From Ignavibacteriota bacterium (GTDB lineage: Bacteria; Bacteroidota; Ignavibacteria; Tepidaquicellales; Tepidaquicellaceae): a stretch of 10,554 nt of DNA. This document shows, piece by piece, positions 1-6,910 of the stretch. Location: contig PMIW01000130.1 of the NCBI GenBank assembly GCA_003158365.1, positions 2,748-13,301 of the forward strand, in the 5' to 3' direction. The notes beneath the pieces are model-generated. The model saw only the letters and a list, made by a program, of their open reading frames with translations. It had not been told where the DNA came from and made no database searches. The position numbers and the translations under genes are program-made. The stretch's first letter is position 1. Each line of letters starts with the position of its first letter.

Positions 1-2153
1 GATGTGCTTGCTACATAGAATACATTTATATTGTATCCTTCTTTATCAAGTCTCGGCAGGACTTTATTTACGAATTCAATTGTAACACCCGATTCCTGAA
101 GTATAATATTTCCGTCGAGTTTCTTTTTCGGGTCTGCTTTCCTCAATGCATAAACTCCCGTTACTGCATCAGTTGCAGGTGCAAGGTTCATTGCTTTTCT
201 GTCCGCGATTACTTCGTTCGGTCTTGTTACGAACGGGGAAAGCACTGCAGGTCTTTTCTTTAATCCTGCAATAACCAACGGCCATACTTCGCCCGGTTCC
301 CACGGAGTAAGAGTAATCATCGTACCTTTCGGGAAATTTCCTTCGAGTAACTGTAAGCATTGCGGGTCTGCGTGCGTAGGTCCGTCTTCACCTGTTTTTA
401 ATCCTGCATGTGCATTGATTAATATCCACGTGTGCTGATGACCGCCGAATGCTTCCACCCTGCTTTGTTCTCCGATTCCGTGCAGTCTTGCGTCGGTGTG
501 TTCCATTGCGGAAATGAATGCTCCGTATGAAGAACTTGCACCGATATTTTTTCCGTATGCTCCGACTCCTGCCATCATTGCTCCCATTGCATCTTCACAG
601 ATTCCACCGATTGAAAGAATTCTCGAGCCGGGATTATCGATTGAATCGAAGAATCCTCCCGGGAATCCGTCGTCGAGAAGATTTACGCTTGTCGAGCCGA
701 GTAAATCCGCGGCAACTCCGAGGAATGCACCGTTAGTAAGTTTGTTTAAATAACCGAGTGATGAACCGAGTGCGGCACGTATTGTTGTTGTTACACCGGG
801 ATTTAATTTAAGTTCGTGCGGCGTTACTTTTTCATCGACTTTGCTGTCCTTGTACAGATTTTGAAGTTGAGTACCGTTTTCTCTCGGCGTTCTGTTGAGT
901 GATTTTAATCTTGCCTTTGATTCAGCAAGAGCATCTGCAAAGAATGCAAGGTCTTTGTTCTTTGAAATTACATCTCTGATAACGAGCATAGTTTCCCAGA
1001 AAGTTTTTTCTATATTGATTGCATTCCAGTCGCCGTCAAAAGTCGGAACCATTGCGCCGAATTCGTTTTTCAATTCGCTTGTCGGTTTAGCTTCGAATCT
1101 TGGTACTTTCACGCTGAATGCATTTTCAAATTCTTCCATGAATTTGTAATATTCAGGCGAGCAGAATTTATGTCCTGCACCGTGGGAGCCTTTTCCTTCT
1201 ATGCCGTATTTCCATCCTTTTATTGTGCGGTAAACAATTGCAGTCGGCATTTTATTGTCGATTAATTTTGCGAATGCCTGTGCCGCTAATACTTTATTGA
1301 AATCTTTTCCATCGTCCACGTAAATTACGTTGAAGTCGTGCAGGTATGTTAGTTCAGCTGGATTCCACTGTACATACTCGCCTTTTAATTCGCCTTCGCG
1401 GCAGACTCTGTTGCTGTCTATGGATGCCTGGTTGAAGTCTATGTGCATAATCACATTGTGCAGTCTCATCGCAGATGCGGCTGCAAGTGCTTCTGCAACT
1501 CGTCCGGGAGTCATACCGCCTTCGCCTTCGACAACATGAACCTTAGGCGCCGCATCGCTGTAATAATCTATTGCTCCGAGCGCAAGTCCGAATGAAGCCG
1601 GCACGCCCACACCGCTTGCTCCTGTTGCAATCTTTACGAAAGGTGTTGCGGGGGTAGGGTGTCCGTCGAGTGCTTTCGATTTATATTTTTTAAATAACGG
1701 CGTTCCGTTTGTCGGGTTTCTTCTGAATCCGAGAAGGTCTTCGAATCTCAACTGGTTCTTTTCATCCGGCAATTCATTTACTTTAAACGTTCTCATAATT
1801 TCGTTGCGGAGTGCATACATCGCGTAGAGTCCCATTGCTTTGTGTCCTGCGGCATATACAACCATGTCGTTTGTATCGAGCATCGGATTTTTCATGTCAT
1901 AGTCTGCAGTTTTATAGACTATACCCTGAACGAATCTTCCCGAGGAAATTGAGCCTCCCGGGTGACCGCTTGTCGGAACAAAATTATATAATACTCCGCA
2001 TATCGTTCGGTAAATTAAATCCAGTTTTTCGAATTTTGCAATTTCTTCCTTGCTTACCGCATCGACATTCTGCAGTATGTCGTTAACATCGTAATACTTA
2101 CCTCTTCTTGGACCAAATGTAAATTCTCTCGGTTTAATGTTTTTTGTGTTCAT
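1..2153 (-). CDS. tkt: Transketolase, long form, C-terminus cut by window edge
   Basis: Thiamine-diphosphate enzyme of the non-oxidative pentose phosphate pathway, moving two-carbon ketol units between sugar phosphates in the cytosol. The frame is open from the ATG at 2153 to base 1, giving 717 residues with no stop. Visible motifs: SGHPGG (His64), AAGHKAMG, LDGHPTP, the Mg/ThDP signature GEG (210-212) ending in FNQASID (Asn241), KGSHGAGHKF, a pyrimidine-domain ICEDAMG with catalytic Glu520, and GEDGPTH (588-594). Residues matching the donor-phosphate Arg and Ser of known transketolases are present (Arg459, Ser487), which supports true transketolase activity. Motifs sit about 55 to 120 residues later than in the 663-residue E. 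coli enzyme, so I estimate about 780 residues in full and about 65 missing. Oddities: GEG replaces GDG, and Pro216 stands where human TKT has Glu160. No Shine-Dalgarno sequence is visible. It follows the outer-membrane gene by 37 bp. Confidence 0.93.
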   Translation of the reverse strand, partial: MNTKNIKPREFTFGPRRGKYYDVNDILQNVDAVSKEEIAKFEKLDLIYRTICGVLYNFVPTSGHPGGSISSGRFVQGIVYKTADYDMKNPMLDTNDMVVYAAGHKAMGLYAMYALRNEIMRTFKVNELPDEKNQLRFEDLLGFRRNPTNGTPLFKKYKSKALDGHPTPATPFVKIATGASGVGVPASFGLALGAIDYYSDAAPKVHVVEGEGGMTPGRVAEALAAASAMRLHNVIMHIDFNQASIDSNRVCREGELKGEYVQWNPAELTYLHDFNVIYVDDGKDFNKVLAAQAFAKLIDNKMPTAIVYRTIKGWKYGIEGKGSHGAGHKFCSPEYYKFMEEFENAFSVKVPRFEAKPTSELKNEFGAMVPTFDGDWNAINIEKTFWETMLVIRDVISKNKDLAFFADALAESKARLKSLNRTPRENGTQLQNLYKDSKVDEKVTPHELKLNPGVTTTIRAALGSSLGYLNKLTNGAFLGVAADLLGSTSVNLLDDGFPGGFFDSIDNPGSRILSIGGICEDAMGAMMAGVGAYGKNIGASSSYGAFISAMEHTDARLHGIGEQSRVEAFGGHQHTWILINAHAGLKTGEDGPTHADPQCLQLLEGNFPKGTMITLTPWEPGEVWPLVIAGLKKRPAVLSPFVTRPNEVIADRKAMNLAPATDAVTGVYALRKADPKKKLDGNIILQESGVTIEFVNKVLPRLDKEGYNINVFYVAST

Positions 2154-2190
2154 AAAATTAAGTTATATTATTAAATGTTTATATTAAAAA

Positions 2191-3132
2191 TTAAAATCCA
2201 AAGCCGAACCCGGCTGTAAAGGCAAATACAGTTCCAAAGTTCATGTCCGCGTTAAAACTTGCAGGACCAAGCGAAACTGTAGCCCCTGCAATTCCTCTGA
2301 AGTGGTCGTCGCCCTTTTGATTAAAGCTGATAGAAGTATTTCCGGTTTTGTAATTTACATCGACACTGTAATTTTCATATTGAAAAGCTCCGTACACTGA
2401 GACTACAGGAAATGACTTACTGAATTGAAGATTAACAAATGAAGAATTTGCATCAATAAATTTATTATTGTTGATATCTTTTATCCCGAAACTCTGTAAT
2501 CCAAACTGAACGGCAATATCGAAAGGCATTTTGGCATAGGCGCCGATATTATGTCTTATTGCACCTCCGAACAATTTAAAAGAACCGTAATCACCAACTT
2601 TTATTCCCGGAATTGTTCTGAAAACAATATCCGTACCGAAAATTGTACCTATTCCGATCTGCGGAATTACAAGCGGAACGAATTTTGTGTCTTCGATGCC
2701 TCCGATCAGTTCTTTTGTTATTGTTTGTGTTGTTCCACGAATAGTTCCTGTAGCAACAGCAGGCTTTGAATTCCCGAAAACTGTAGGTGCATCTTTTACT
2801 GTCCAGTCTATTGTTCTCTTTGCACCCAAAATAGTAGTATCTGTTGAAAATGCCAGATCAAAATACTTATCGTTGTTTTTCATAGTTACGCCGCAGAATT
2901 TTACACCTGCGTAAACGTGCGGCAGGATTGGAATTTTGCTGTAACCCGATGGAGTGAATCCTCCGATAAAACCGGAATTAAGATTTGTTCCCAGACCTGT
3001 TGTAAACGGGGAAAGATATTTATTGGCATATTCAGTACCGACTTTTTGTAATACCGTTCCTAAATCACCTTGTGCATAAGAAAAATTAAATATACAAAAT
3101 GACATTACGAGAATTAAAATAATTTTTTTCAT
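2191..3132 (-). CDS. DUF6588-like outer-membrane protein
   Basis: A 313-residue exported protein of unknown function. Residues 1-20 form a clear signal peptide: two lysines, a hydrophobic core, and a cleavage site after SYA before Gln21. The mature protein has alternating Gly-rich, aromatic beta segments and ends in FGFGF; a terminal Phe is typical of outer-membrane beta-barrels. The opening, with a YLSPFTTGLGTNLNSG segment near residues 40-54, and a central VIPQIGIG stretch resemble my memory of the Bacteroidota family DUF6588. The family assignment is recall, not a search result. The ATG at 3132 is fixed by the signal peptide. There is no Shine-Dalgarno sequence. It lies 74 bp after the histidine kinase and 37 bp before the transketolase on the same strand; neither neighbour explains its role. 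Confidence 0.85.
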   Translation of the reverse strand: MKKIILILVMSFCIFNFSYAQGDLGTVLQKVGTEYANKYLSPFTTGLGTNLNSGFIGGFTPSGYSKIPILPHVYAGVKFCGVTMKNNDKYFDLAFSTDTTILGAKRTIDWTVKDAPTVFGNSKPAVATGTIRGTTQTITKELIGGIEDTKFVPLVIPQIGIGTIFGTDIVFRTIPGIKVGDYGSFKLFGGAIRHNIGAYAKMPFDIAVQFGLQSFGIKDINNNKFIDANSSFVNLQFSKSFPVVSVYGAFQYENYSVDVNYKTGNTSISFNQKGDDHFRGIAGATVSLGPASFNADMNFGTVFAFTAGFGFGF

Positions 3133-3174
3133 ACAAAAATAATTTAATTGTTGTGCGGAATAAAATAAAATTAC

Positions 3175-3188
3175 AAATTGTACAATTT
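3175..3188. repeat. 14-bp perfect palindrome between kinase and outer-membrane gene
   Basis: AAATTGTACAATTT is its own reverse complement and lies 43 bases upstream of the outer-membrane protein start and 19 bases after the kinase stop. It could be a dimeric-regulator operator. It is too A/T-rich to be a convincing terminator, although a T-rich stretch follows it on the minus strand. About one such palindrome is expected by chance in a window of this size and composition. Confidence 0.3.
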
Positions 3189-3206
3189 AAAGTATAGGTA
3201 ATTTTG

Positions 3207-5609
3207 CTATCTTTTCCCCCATTTTTCGATAGCGGTTTGAACTGCTTCAGGAAGTACAGGTTTAGGAATATAATCCATCATACCTGTTTCAAGGCATTTT
3301 TCCTTGTCTCCTTTCATTACTGCTGCGGTCATGGCAATTATAACCGGGCATTTTTCTTTCGGAAACATCTTAATTATTTTTTTAGTTGCTTCGAATCCGT
3401 CCATCTCGGGCATTTGAATATCCATAAAAATAATATCGTAAGATTTTTTCTTTACTGAATCAACAGCCATCAAACCATTGACAGCGATATCTGTAGTGTA
3501 TCCGAATCTTTTTAATAATCTGATGGTAACTTTCTGGTTTATCAGGTTATCTTCAACCAGTAATATATTTAACGGAATTTCCTTCGATAAATTAAAATTC
3601 AGAGGCTTTTTCTCAAATTCTATTCTTAAATTATTCTTGTCCTGTTTGCCTATAATGGTAAATATGAAATTAGAGCCTTTTCCCGGACTGCTCTCTACAC
3701 TAATTTTCCCCTTCATCATTTCCACCAGATGCTTGCTTATAATAAGACCTAACCCTGTTCCGCTGTATTTTCTCGTAGAAGAAGAATCCAATTGCATAAA
3801 CGGCTGAAATAACTGCTGCAATGAGTTTTTTGAAATTCCGATTCCGGTATCCTTTATGCTGAATTGCAATTCAACATTTCCGTTTAAAACGTAAAGTGTT
3901 TTGACGTTTATATTTATTTCACCATGCTCTGTATATTTTATGGCGTTACTGATGAGATTGGTTAATATTTGCCTGATTCTTGATGAATCCGTTGTTATTG
4001 ATTTTGGAACGTCCTCACCGACAGATGTTTTTATTTTAAGTTTTTTTGTATCGGCCATAGGTGCAAATGTGTTAATTAGTTCTTCGATGCATTTTCTAAT
4101 GTCACACGGATGATTTTCAAGTTTAAGTTTGCCTGATTCTATTTTTGAAAAATCCAGAATATCATTAATCAGTGATAATAATAACTCGCCGCAGCTTTTT
4201 ATTGTTTCTACATAGTCCAGCTGTTCACTGTTTAATCGGGTGGTAAGTAGTAATTCTGTCATGCCGATTACACCGTTCATCGGGGTCCTGATTTCGTGGC
4301 TTATCGTTGCGAGGAACTGTGATTTTATTTTTACGGCAGATTCGGCTTCTTCTTTTGCCTTCTTAAGCTCTTCTTCGAATAGTTTTTTTTGTGATATATC
4401 TATCAGGACACCGTGCAGGCCAATGGGTTTATCATTATCTAACTGCAGTTTACTTGTGCTTCTGATATATCTGATATCGCCGTTTTTATCAAATGCGCGG
4501 AACTCAAACGGATCAACTATGCCTGAAAGCGATTTTTGAAAACTGGATACAAGTGATTCTATGTCATCGGGATAAACATAATCCGTAAACGGAGTTCCTA
4601 TTATTTCTTCGACATCATAATTTGCAAACTGTTTAATCAATGGGCTGATGTATGTGAATCTCCCGTCAAGATCCACAGAAAAAATCACTTCCGTAATATT
4701 CTCTACCAGTGACCTGTATTTTTCCTCGCTTTGACGCAGTGCAATTTCAATTTCCCTTCGTTTGGTAATGTCATTTACCATAACGAGAATTCCTTCTTTT
4801 CCGTCCGGCAGTAATATTTTATTTTCTCTTAAAGCCAGGAAACAATATGAACCGTCCTTTTTTACATTTGTTACAACATGGTCCACTATTTTACCTGATA
4901 ATATAGTTTTTATATTTTCCTCTACCTCATCAATAAATACTTTTGGCACCAGGTCAGTAACGTGTTTTTTCTTTAATTCTTCTTTTGTGAAACCGAATAT
5001 ATTGCAAACAGCTATATTGCAGTCGATTATTTTCCCTTTTTTATTTTCTATAATTATACCACTGGGAGAGTTATCAAATAAAGTTCTGTATACCGATTCT
5101 TTTTTCAGTATTTCTTTGGATGCTCTTTTCCTGTCCTCTTCAATACTTATTGCCGAGGCAACCAGGTTTATTAGTTCAAGATCTTCCTTTGACGGTTTAT
5201 AGTTTTCCTGAAATACTGCACATAATGAACCAATAGCCTTTCCCCTCCATTTTACGGCCACGCCAATATATGTTTTTAATCCATAAGCAGAGACATTAGG
5301 GTCGGTCAGGAAATATTTTGATTTATCCAGTTCATTGACAATATAAGGCTCGTTTTTATTCATTCGAATAACATCATAACAAATATGGCCTTCCGGTGAG
5401 TCTTCGGGTTTATAATCGTGTGGAGTATTCCACTGACCTAATGAACAGAGAAGATTTTCTTGAAGATTATTGTATAATGAACAGGTAGCACCGAGCATTT
5501 CTCCGCAAATCTTTACAAGCTTATTAATGTTAAGGTCAAAATCCGCACTATAATTTAACACACATTCGTTTATTTTAGCTATTCTATTCAGAGTTTTTGA
5601 ATTATCCAT
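3207..5609 (-). CDS. Soluble hybrid sensor histidine kinase (GAF-PAS-PAS-HisKA-HATPase-REC)
   Basis: An 800-residue two-component sensor. Order of parts: GAF domain (about 17-158), PAS (about 172-283), PAS (about 297-408), a charged linker helix, HisKA with SHEIRTP (phospho-acceptor His438), HATPase_c with N-box NLISNAIKYT (551-560), G1 DTGIGI (587-592) and G2 GTGLGL (617-622), then a receiver domain (about 681-797) with acidic Glu686/Asp687, phospho-acceptor Asp730 in MDIQMPEMDG, Thr761 and Lys783. All key residues for autophosphorylation and intramolecular transfer are intact. There is no signal peptide or membrane segment, so it should sense a cytosolic or diffusible cue. With no output domain, it probably hands phosphate to an Hpt protein or another regulator not in this window. 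The ligand cannot be told from the sequence. A candidate promoter lies at 5642-5672. The gene looks more A/T-rich than the transketolase. Confidence 0.96.
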   Translation of the reverse strand: MDNSKTLNRIAKINECVLNYSADFDLNINKLVKICGEMLGATCSLYNNLQENLLCSLGQWNTPHDYKPEDSPEGHICYDVIRMNKNEPYIVNELDKSKYFLTDPNVSAYGLKTYIGVAVKWRGKAIGSLCAVFQENYKPSKEDLELINLVASAISIEEDRKRASKEILKKESVYRTLFDNSPSGIIIENKKGKIIDCNIAVCNIFGFTKEELKKKHVTDLVPKVFIDEVEENIKTILSGKIVDHVVTNVKKDGSYCFLALRENKILLPDGKEGILVMVNDITKRREIEIALRQSEEKYRSLVENITEVIFSVDLDGRFTYISPLIKQFANYDVEEIIGTPFTDYVYPDDIESLVSSFQKSLSGIVDPFEFRAFDKNGDIRYIRSTSKLQLDNDKPIGLHGVLIDISQKKLFEEELKKAKEEAESAVKIKSQFLATISHEIRTPMNGVIGMTELLLTTRLNSEQLDYVETIKSCGELLLSLINDILDFSKIESGKLKLENHPCDIRKCIEELINTFAPMADTKKLKIKTSVGEDVPKSITTDSSRIRQILTNLISNAIKYTEHGEININVKTLYVLNGNVELQFSIKDTGIGISKNSLQQLFQPFMQLDSSSTRKYSGTGLGLIISKHLVEMMKGKISVESSPGKGSNFIFTIIGKQDKNNLRIEFEKKPLNFNLSKEIPLNILLVEDNLINQKVTIRLLKRFGYTTDIAVNGLMAVDSVKKKSYDIIFMDIQMPEMDGFEATKKIIKMFPKEKCPVIIAMTAAVMKGDKEKCLETGMMDYIPKPVLPEAVQTAIEKWGKR

Positions 5610-5641
5610 TGGCCGATTAATGAAATAAAAATAAGGATTTA

Positions 5642-5672
5642 CAAATCTACCTTAATTTTTGAACTTTTTAAA
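5642..5672 (-). promoter_or_regulatory. Candidate Bacteroidota-type promoter of the histidine kinase gene
   Basis: On the minus strand, TAGATTTG (plus 5642-5649) matches the Bacteroidota -7 consensus TAnnTTTG fully. TTTA (plus 5669-5672) lies 19 bases upstream and matches the -33 element TTTG at three of four positions. Transcription from here would leave a leader of roughly 25 to 30 nt before the ATG at 5609. This suggests the kinase can be transcribed separately from the zinc-ribbon gene upstream. The motifs are short and the region is A/T-rich, so a chance match is possible. Confidence 0.4.
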
Positions 5673-5718
5673 GGAAAAAGTACACATTCTAATTTAAAAC
5701 AATTCATTTACTGCTTAT

Positions 5719-6639
5719 TTATCCGAATAGAGCTTTAATTAGCCTGTTTTCCGTTCCGCAAAAAGCACATTCTATCGGTTTTGAGAGGTTGTCGGGAACG
5801 TTATTTTCCGCTCCGCAGGAAGAGCAGGTAAAAAAAGTTTGCACGATGTTTTTTTTATGGCAATTTTCACAATAAACCTTAAAAGAGCCTTCAGGAATAA
5901 AAATTTCATTTTTACAATGCGAGCACTGACCTTTTTTTCCCGAAGGTTTTTCCATATCAACATATTGCAGTTTAAATCCTGTCATTTTTAAAAACATGTC
6001 GGCATCCGTGTCTGTCAGATAAGGCAGCCATACCTGTACAAACATTGATAACTTCATTTTGAGATGAACCTGAAGAGGAAGGAGTTCGTGCATTATTGAA
6101 TATTCGGGATTATCATAAAAATCTTTCATTCCATCTTTTGTAAACTTAATGTAATATCCCGCCATGTGAAAAAATCCCTCAGTATTTACTTTTGATTCGT
6201 CGCCAATTTTGTAGTATGTTAAATAATTCTGCAATTCGTTTAATTTTAAACTTTTTTGTTCCCATGATTTATCAAACGCATAATTTGTGCTTGAGTCCGC
6301 ACATACTTTTATGTATATGTTATATTTTTCTTCATTGTCAATCGAAGGTGGAAGATATTCCGGGTAGGTTTTATAATAAAAATCCCAGAAATAATTCTGA
6401 AGCTTATTATGCTCGGATTTATTCCCTGTATTTACCGCATACGCCATTCTATGAGCAAGTTCTATTTTTTTTGCTTTGTAAATTTCTGTTTTCACCGGGT
6501 CTTCTTTCCAGAAATCAAGTCCAAGGGTATAATCTATATCGGTGAAAGAGCCGCAATAATCACACACTATATAAGGTGACTTATATTCATTTACTTTCGG
6601 AGCACCACAATTAATACATGTAAATTTTTTAATTCTCAT
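5719..6639 (-). CDS. Hypothetical protein with three zinc ribbons
   Basis: I do not recognise this 306-residue protein as a named family. It has six CxxC knuckles that pair into three probable zinc ribbons: Cys8-Cys11 with Cys26-Cys29 at the N-terminus, Cys239-Cys242 with Cys257-Cys260, and Cys272-Cys275 with Cys291-Cys294 at the C-terminus. Between them, residues about 40-230 are rich in Tyr, Phe, Trp, Lys and Asp/Glu and look mostly helical. There is no signal peptide and no membrane segment, so it should be cytosolic. Ribbons of this kind bind nucleic acid or protein partners or are purely structural; the sequence does not decide. It is the first gene of the leftward group, 109 bp before the histidine kinase, and its 5' side faces the divergent propeller-protein gene. 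No Shine-Dalgarno sequence is seen before the ATG at 6639. Confidence 0.85.
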   Translation of the reverse strand: MRIKKFTCINCGAPKVNEYKSPYIVCDYCGSFTDIDYTLGLDFWKEDPVKTEIYKAKKIELAHRMAYAVNTGNKSEHNKLQNYFWDFYYKTYPEYLPPSIDNEEKYNIYIKVCADSSTNYAFDKSWEQKSLKLNELQNYLTYYKIGDESKVNTEGFFHMAGYYIKFTKDGMKDFYDNPEYSIMHELLPLQVHLKMKLSMFVQVWLPYLTDTDADMFLKMTGFKLQYVDMEKPSGKKGQCSHCKNEIFIPEGSFKVYCENCHKKNIVQTFFTCSSCGAENNVPDNLSKPIECAFCGTENRLIKALFG

Positions 6640-6910
6640 GGCAGATAAATAAATTTATTAAAATTATATAAAATATGTTTACATTAAAAGAGTAATCCGG
6701 CTATACTATTAGTATCATTTTAAGACTGTGATTTCTCAATATGATACTTCTTTTATTAAAATCTTAAAAACAGCATATTTTTATGACTGCTATTTTATTT
6801 TAAGATAATATAAAACAATAATTTATAAAAAAGACCGATTTGCTGTTTTTTTTATTTTTGAGGTACAAAATTTGCAGGGTACTACCCAACAATTAAATTC
6901 GGGGGTACAC
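6640..6910. promoter_or_regulatory. Divergent intergenic region with inverted repeats
   Basis: This 271-bp A/T-rich gap separates the leftward zinc-ribbon gene from the rightward propeller gene and must hold promoters for both. It contains ATACTA-T-TAGTAT, a perfect 6-bp inverted repeat (6703-6715). AGTATCAT (6711-6718) and ATGATACT (6741-6748) form an 8-bp inverted pair 22 bases apart. TTTTAAGA occurs at 6718-6725 and 6798-6805, and inverted at 6762-6769. AAAAACAGCA (6766-6775) is inverted at 6841-6850. These could be operator sites, but short repeats of this size are expected by chance in such A/T-rich DNA. I see no gene or structured RNA here. Confidence 0.45.
6853..6910 (+). promoter_or_regulatory. 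Candidate -7 element, leader and ribosome-binding site of the propeller gene
   Basis: TATTTTTG (6853-6860) matches the Bacteroidota -7 consensus TAnnTTTG, but no good TTTG is found 19 to 21 bases upstream. The following leader of about 45 nt has the pentamer GGTAC three times (6862-6866, 6878-6882, 6904-6908). The middle one sits in a perfect GGGTA-C-TACCC inverted repeat (6877-6887). GGGGG at 6901-6905, five bases before the ATG at 6911, could pair with the anti-Shine-Dalgarno CCUCC through one G-U pair. This G-rich patch stands out in an A/T-rich region and helps choose the start. Confidence 0.35.

Noticed and set aside
690..722. Apparent loss of the donor-phosphate Ser in the transketolase (GVAADL versus GGSADL)
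   Set aside because: Recounting against yeast and E. coli numbering, the phosphate-binding Ser is the one in the following PSN motif, and the matching position here is Ser487, so it is conserved.
496..1149. Plus-strand open frames antisense to the transketolase
   Set aside because: They lie opposite conserved transketolase coding sequence and show no family features; long antisense frames are common opposite codon-biased genes.
3134..3141. TATTTTTG on the minus strand as the promoter of the outer-membrane gene
   Set aside because: It ends one base before the ATG, which would force a leaderless or truncated message, and no -33 element is found at the right distance.
4762..5202. A 146-residue open frame on the plus strand inside the kinase gene
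   Set aside because: It is antisense to the well-supported PAS-coding region and has low-complexity Phe/Ser/Ile content with no recognisable domain.
6872..6910. TTG at 6872 as an upstream start of the propeller protein
   Set aside because: It would add a 13-residue polar stretch before a complete signal peptide. The ATG at 6911 has a G-rich patch at ribosome-binding distance and begins the signal peptide directly.
6640..6910. Possible tRNA, small RNA or riboswitch in the largest intergenic gap
   Set aside because: The region is strongly A/T-rich with only short separated inverted repeats; no cloverleaf, GC-rich stem or terminator hairpin is visible.
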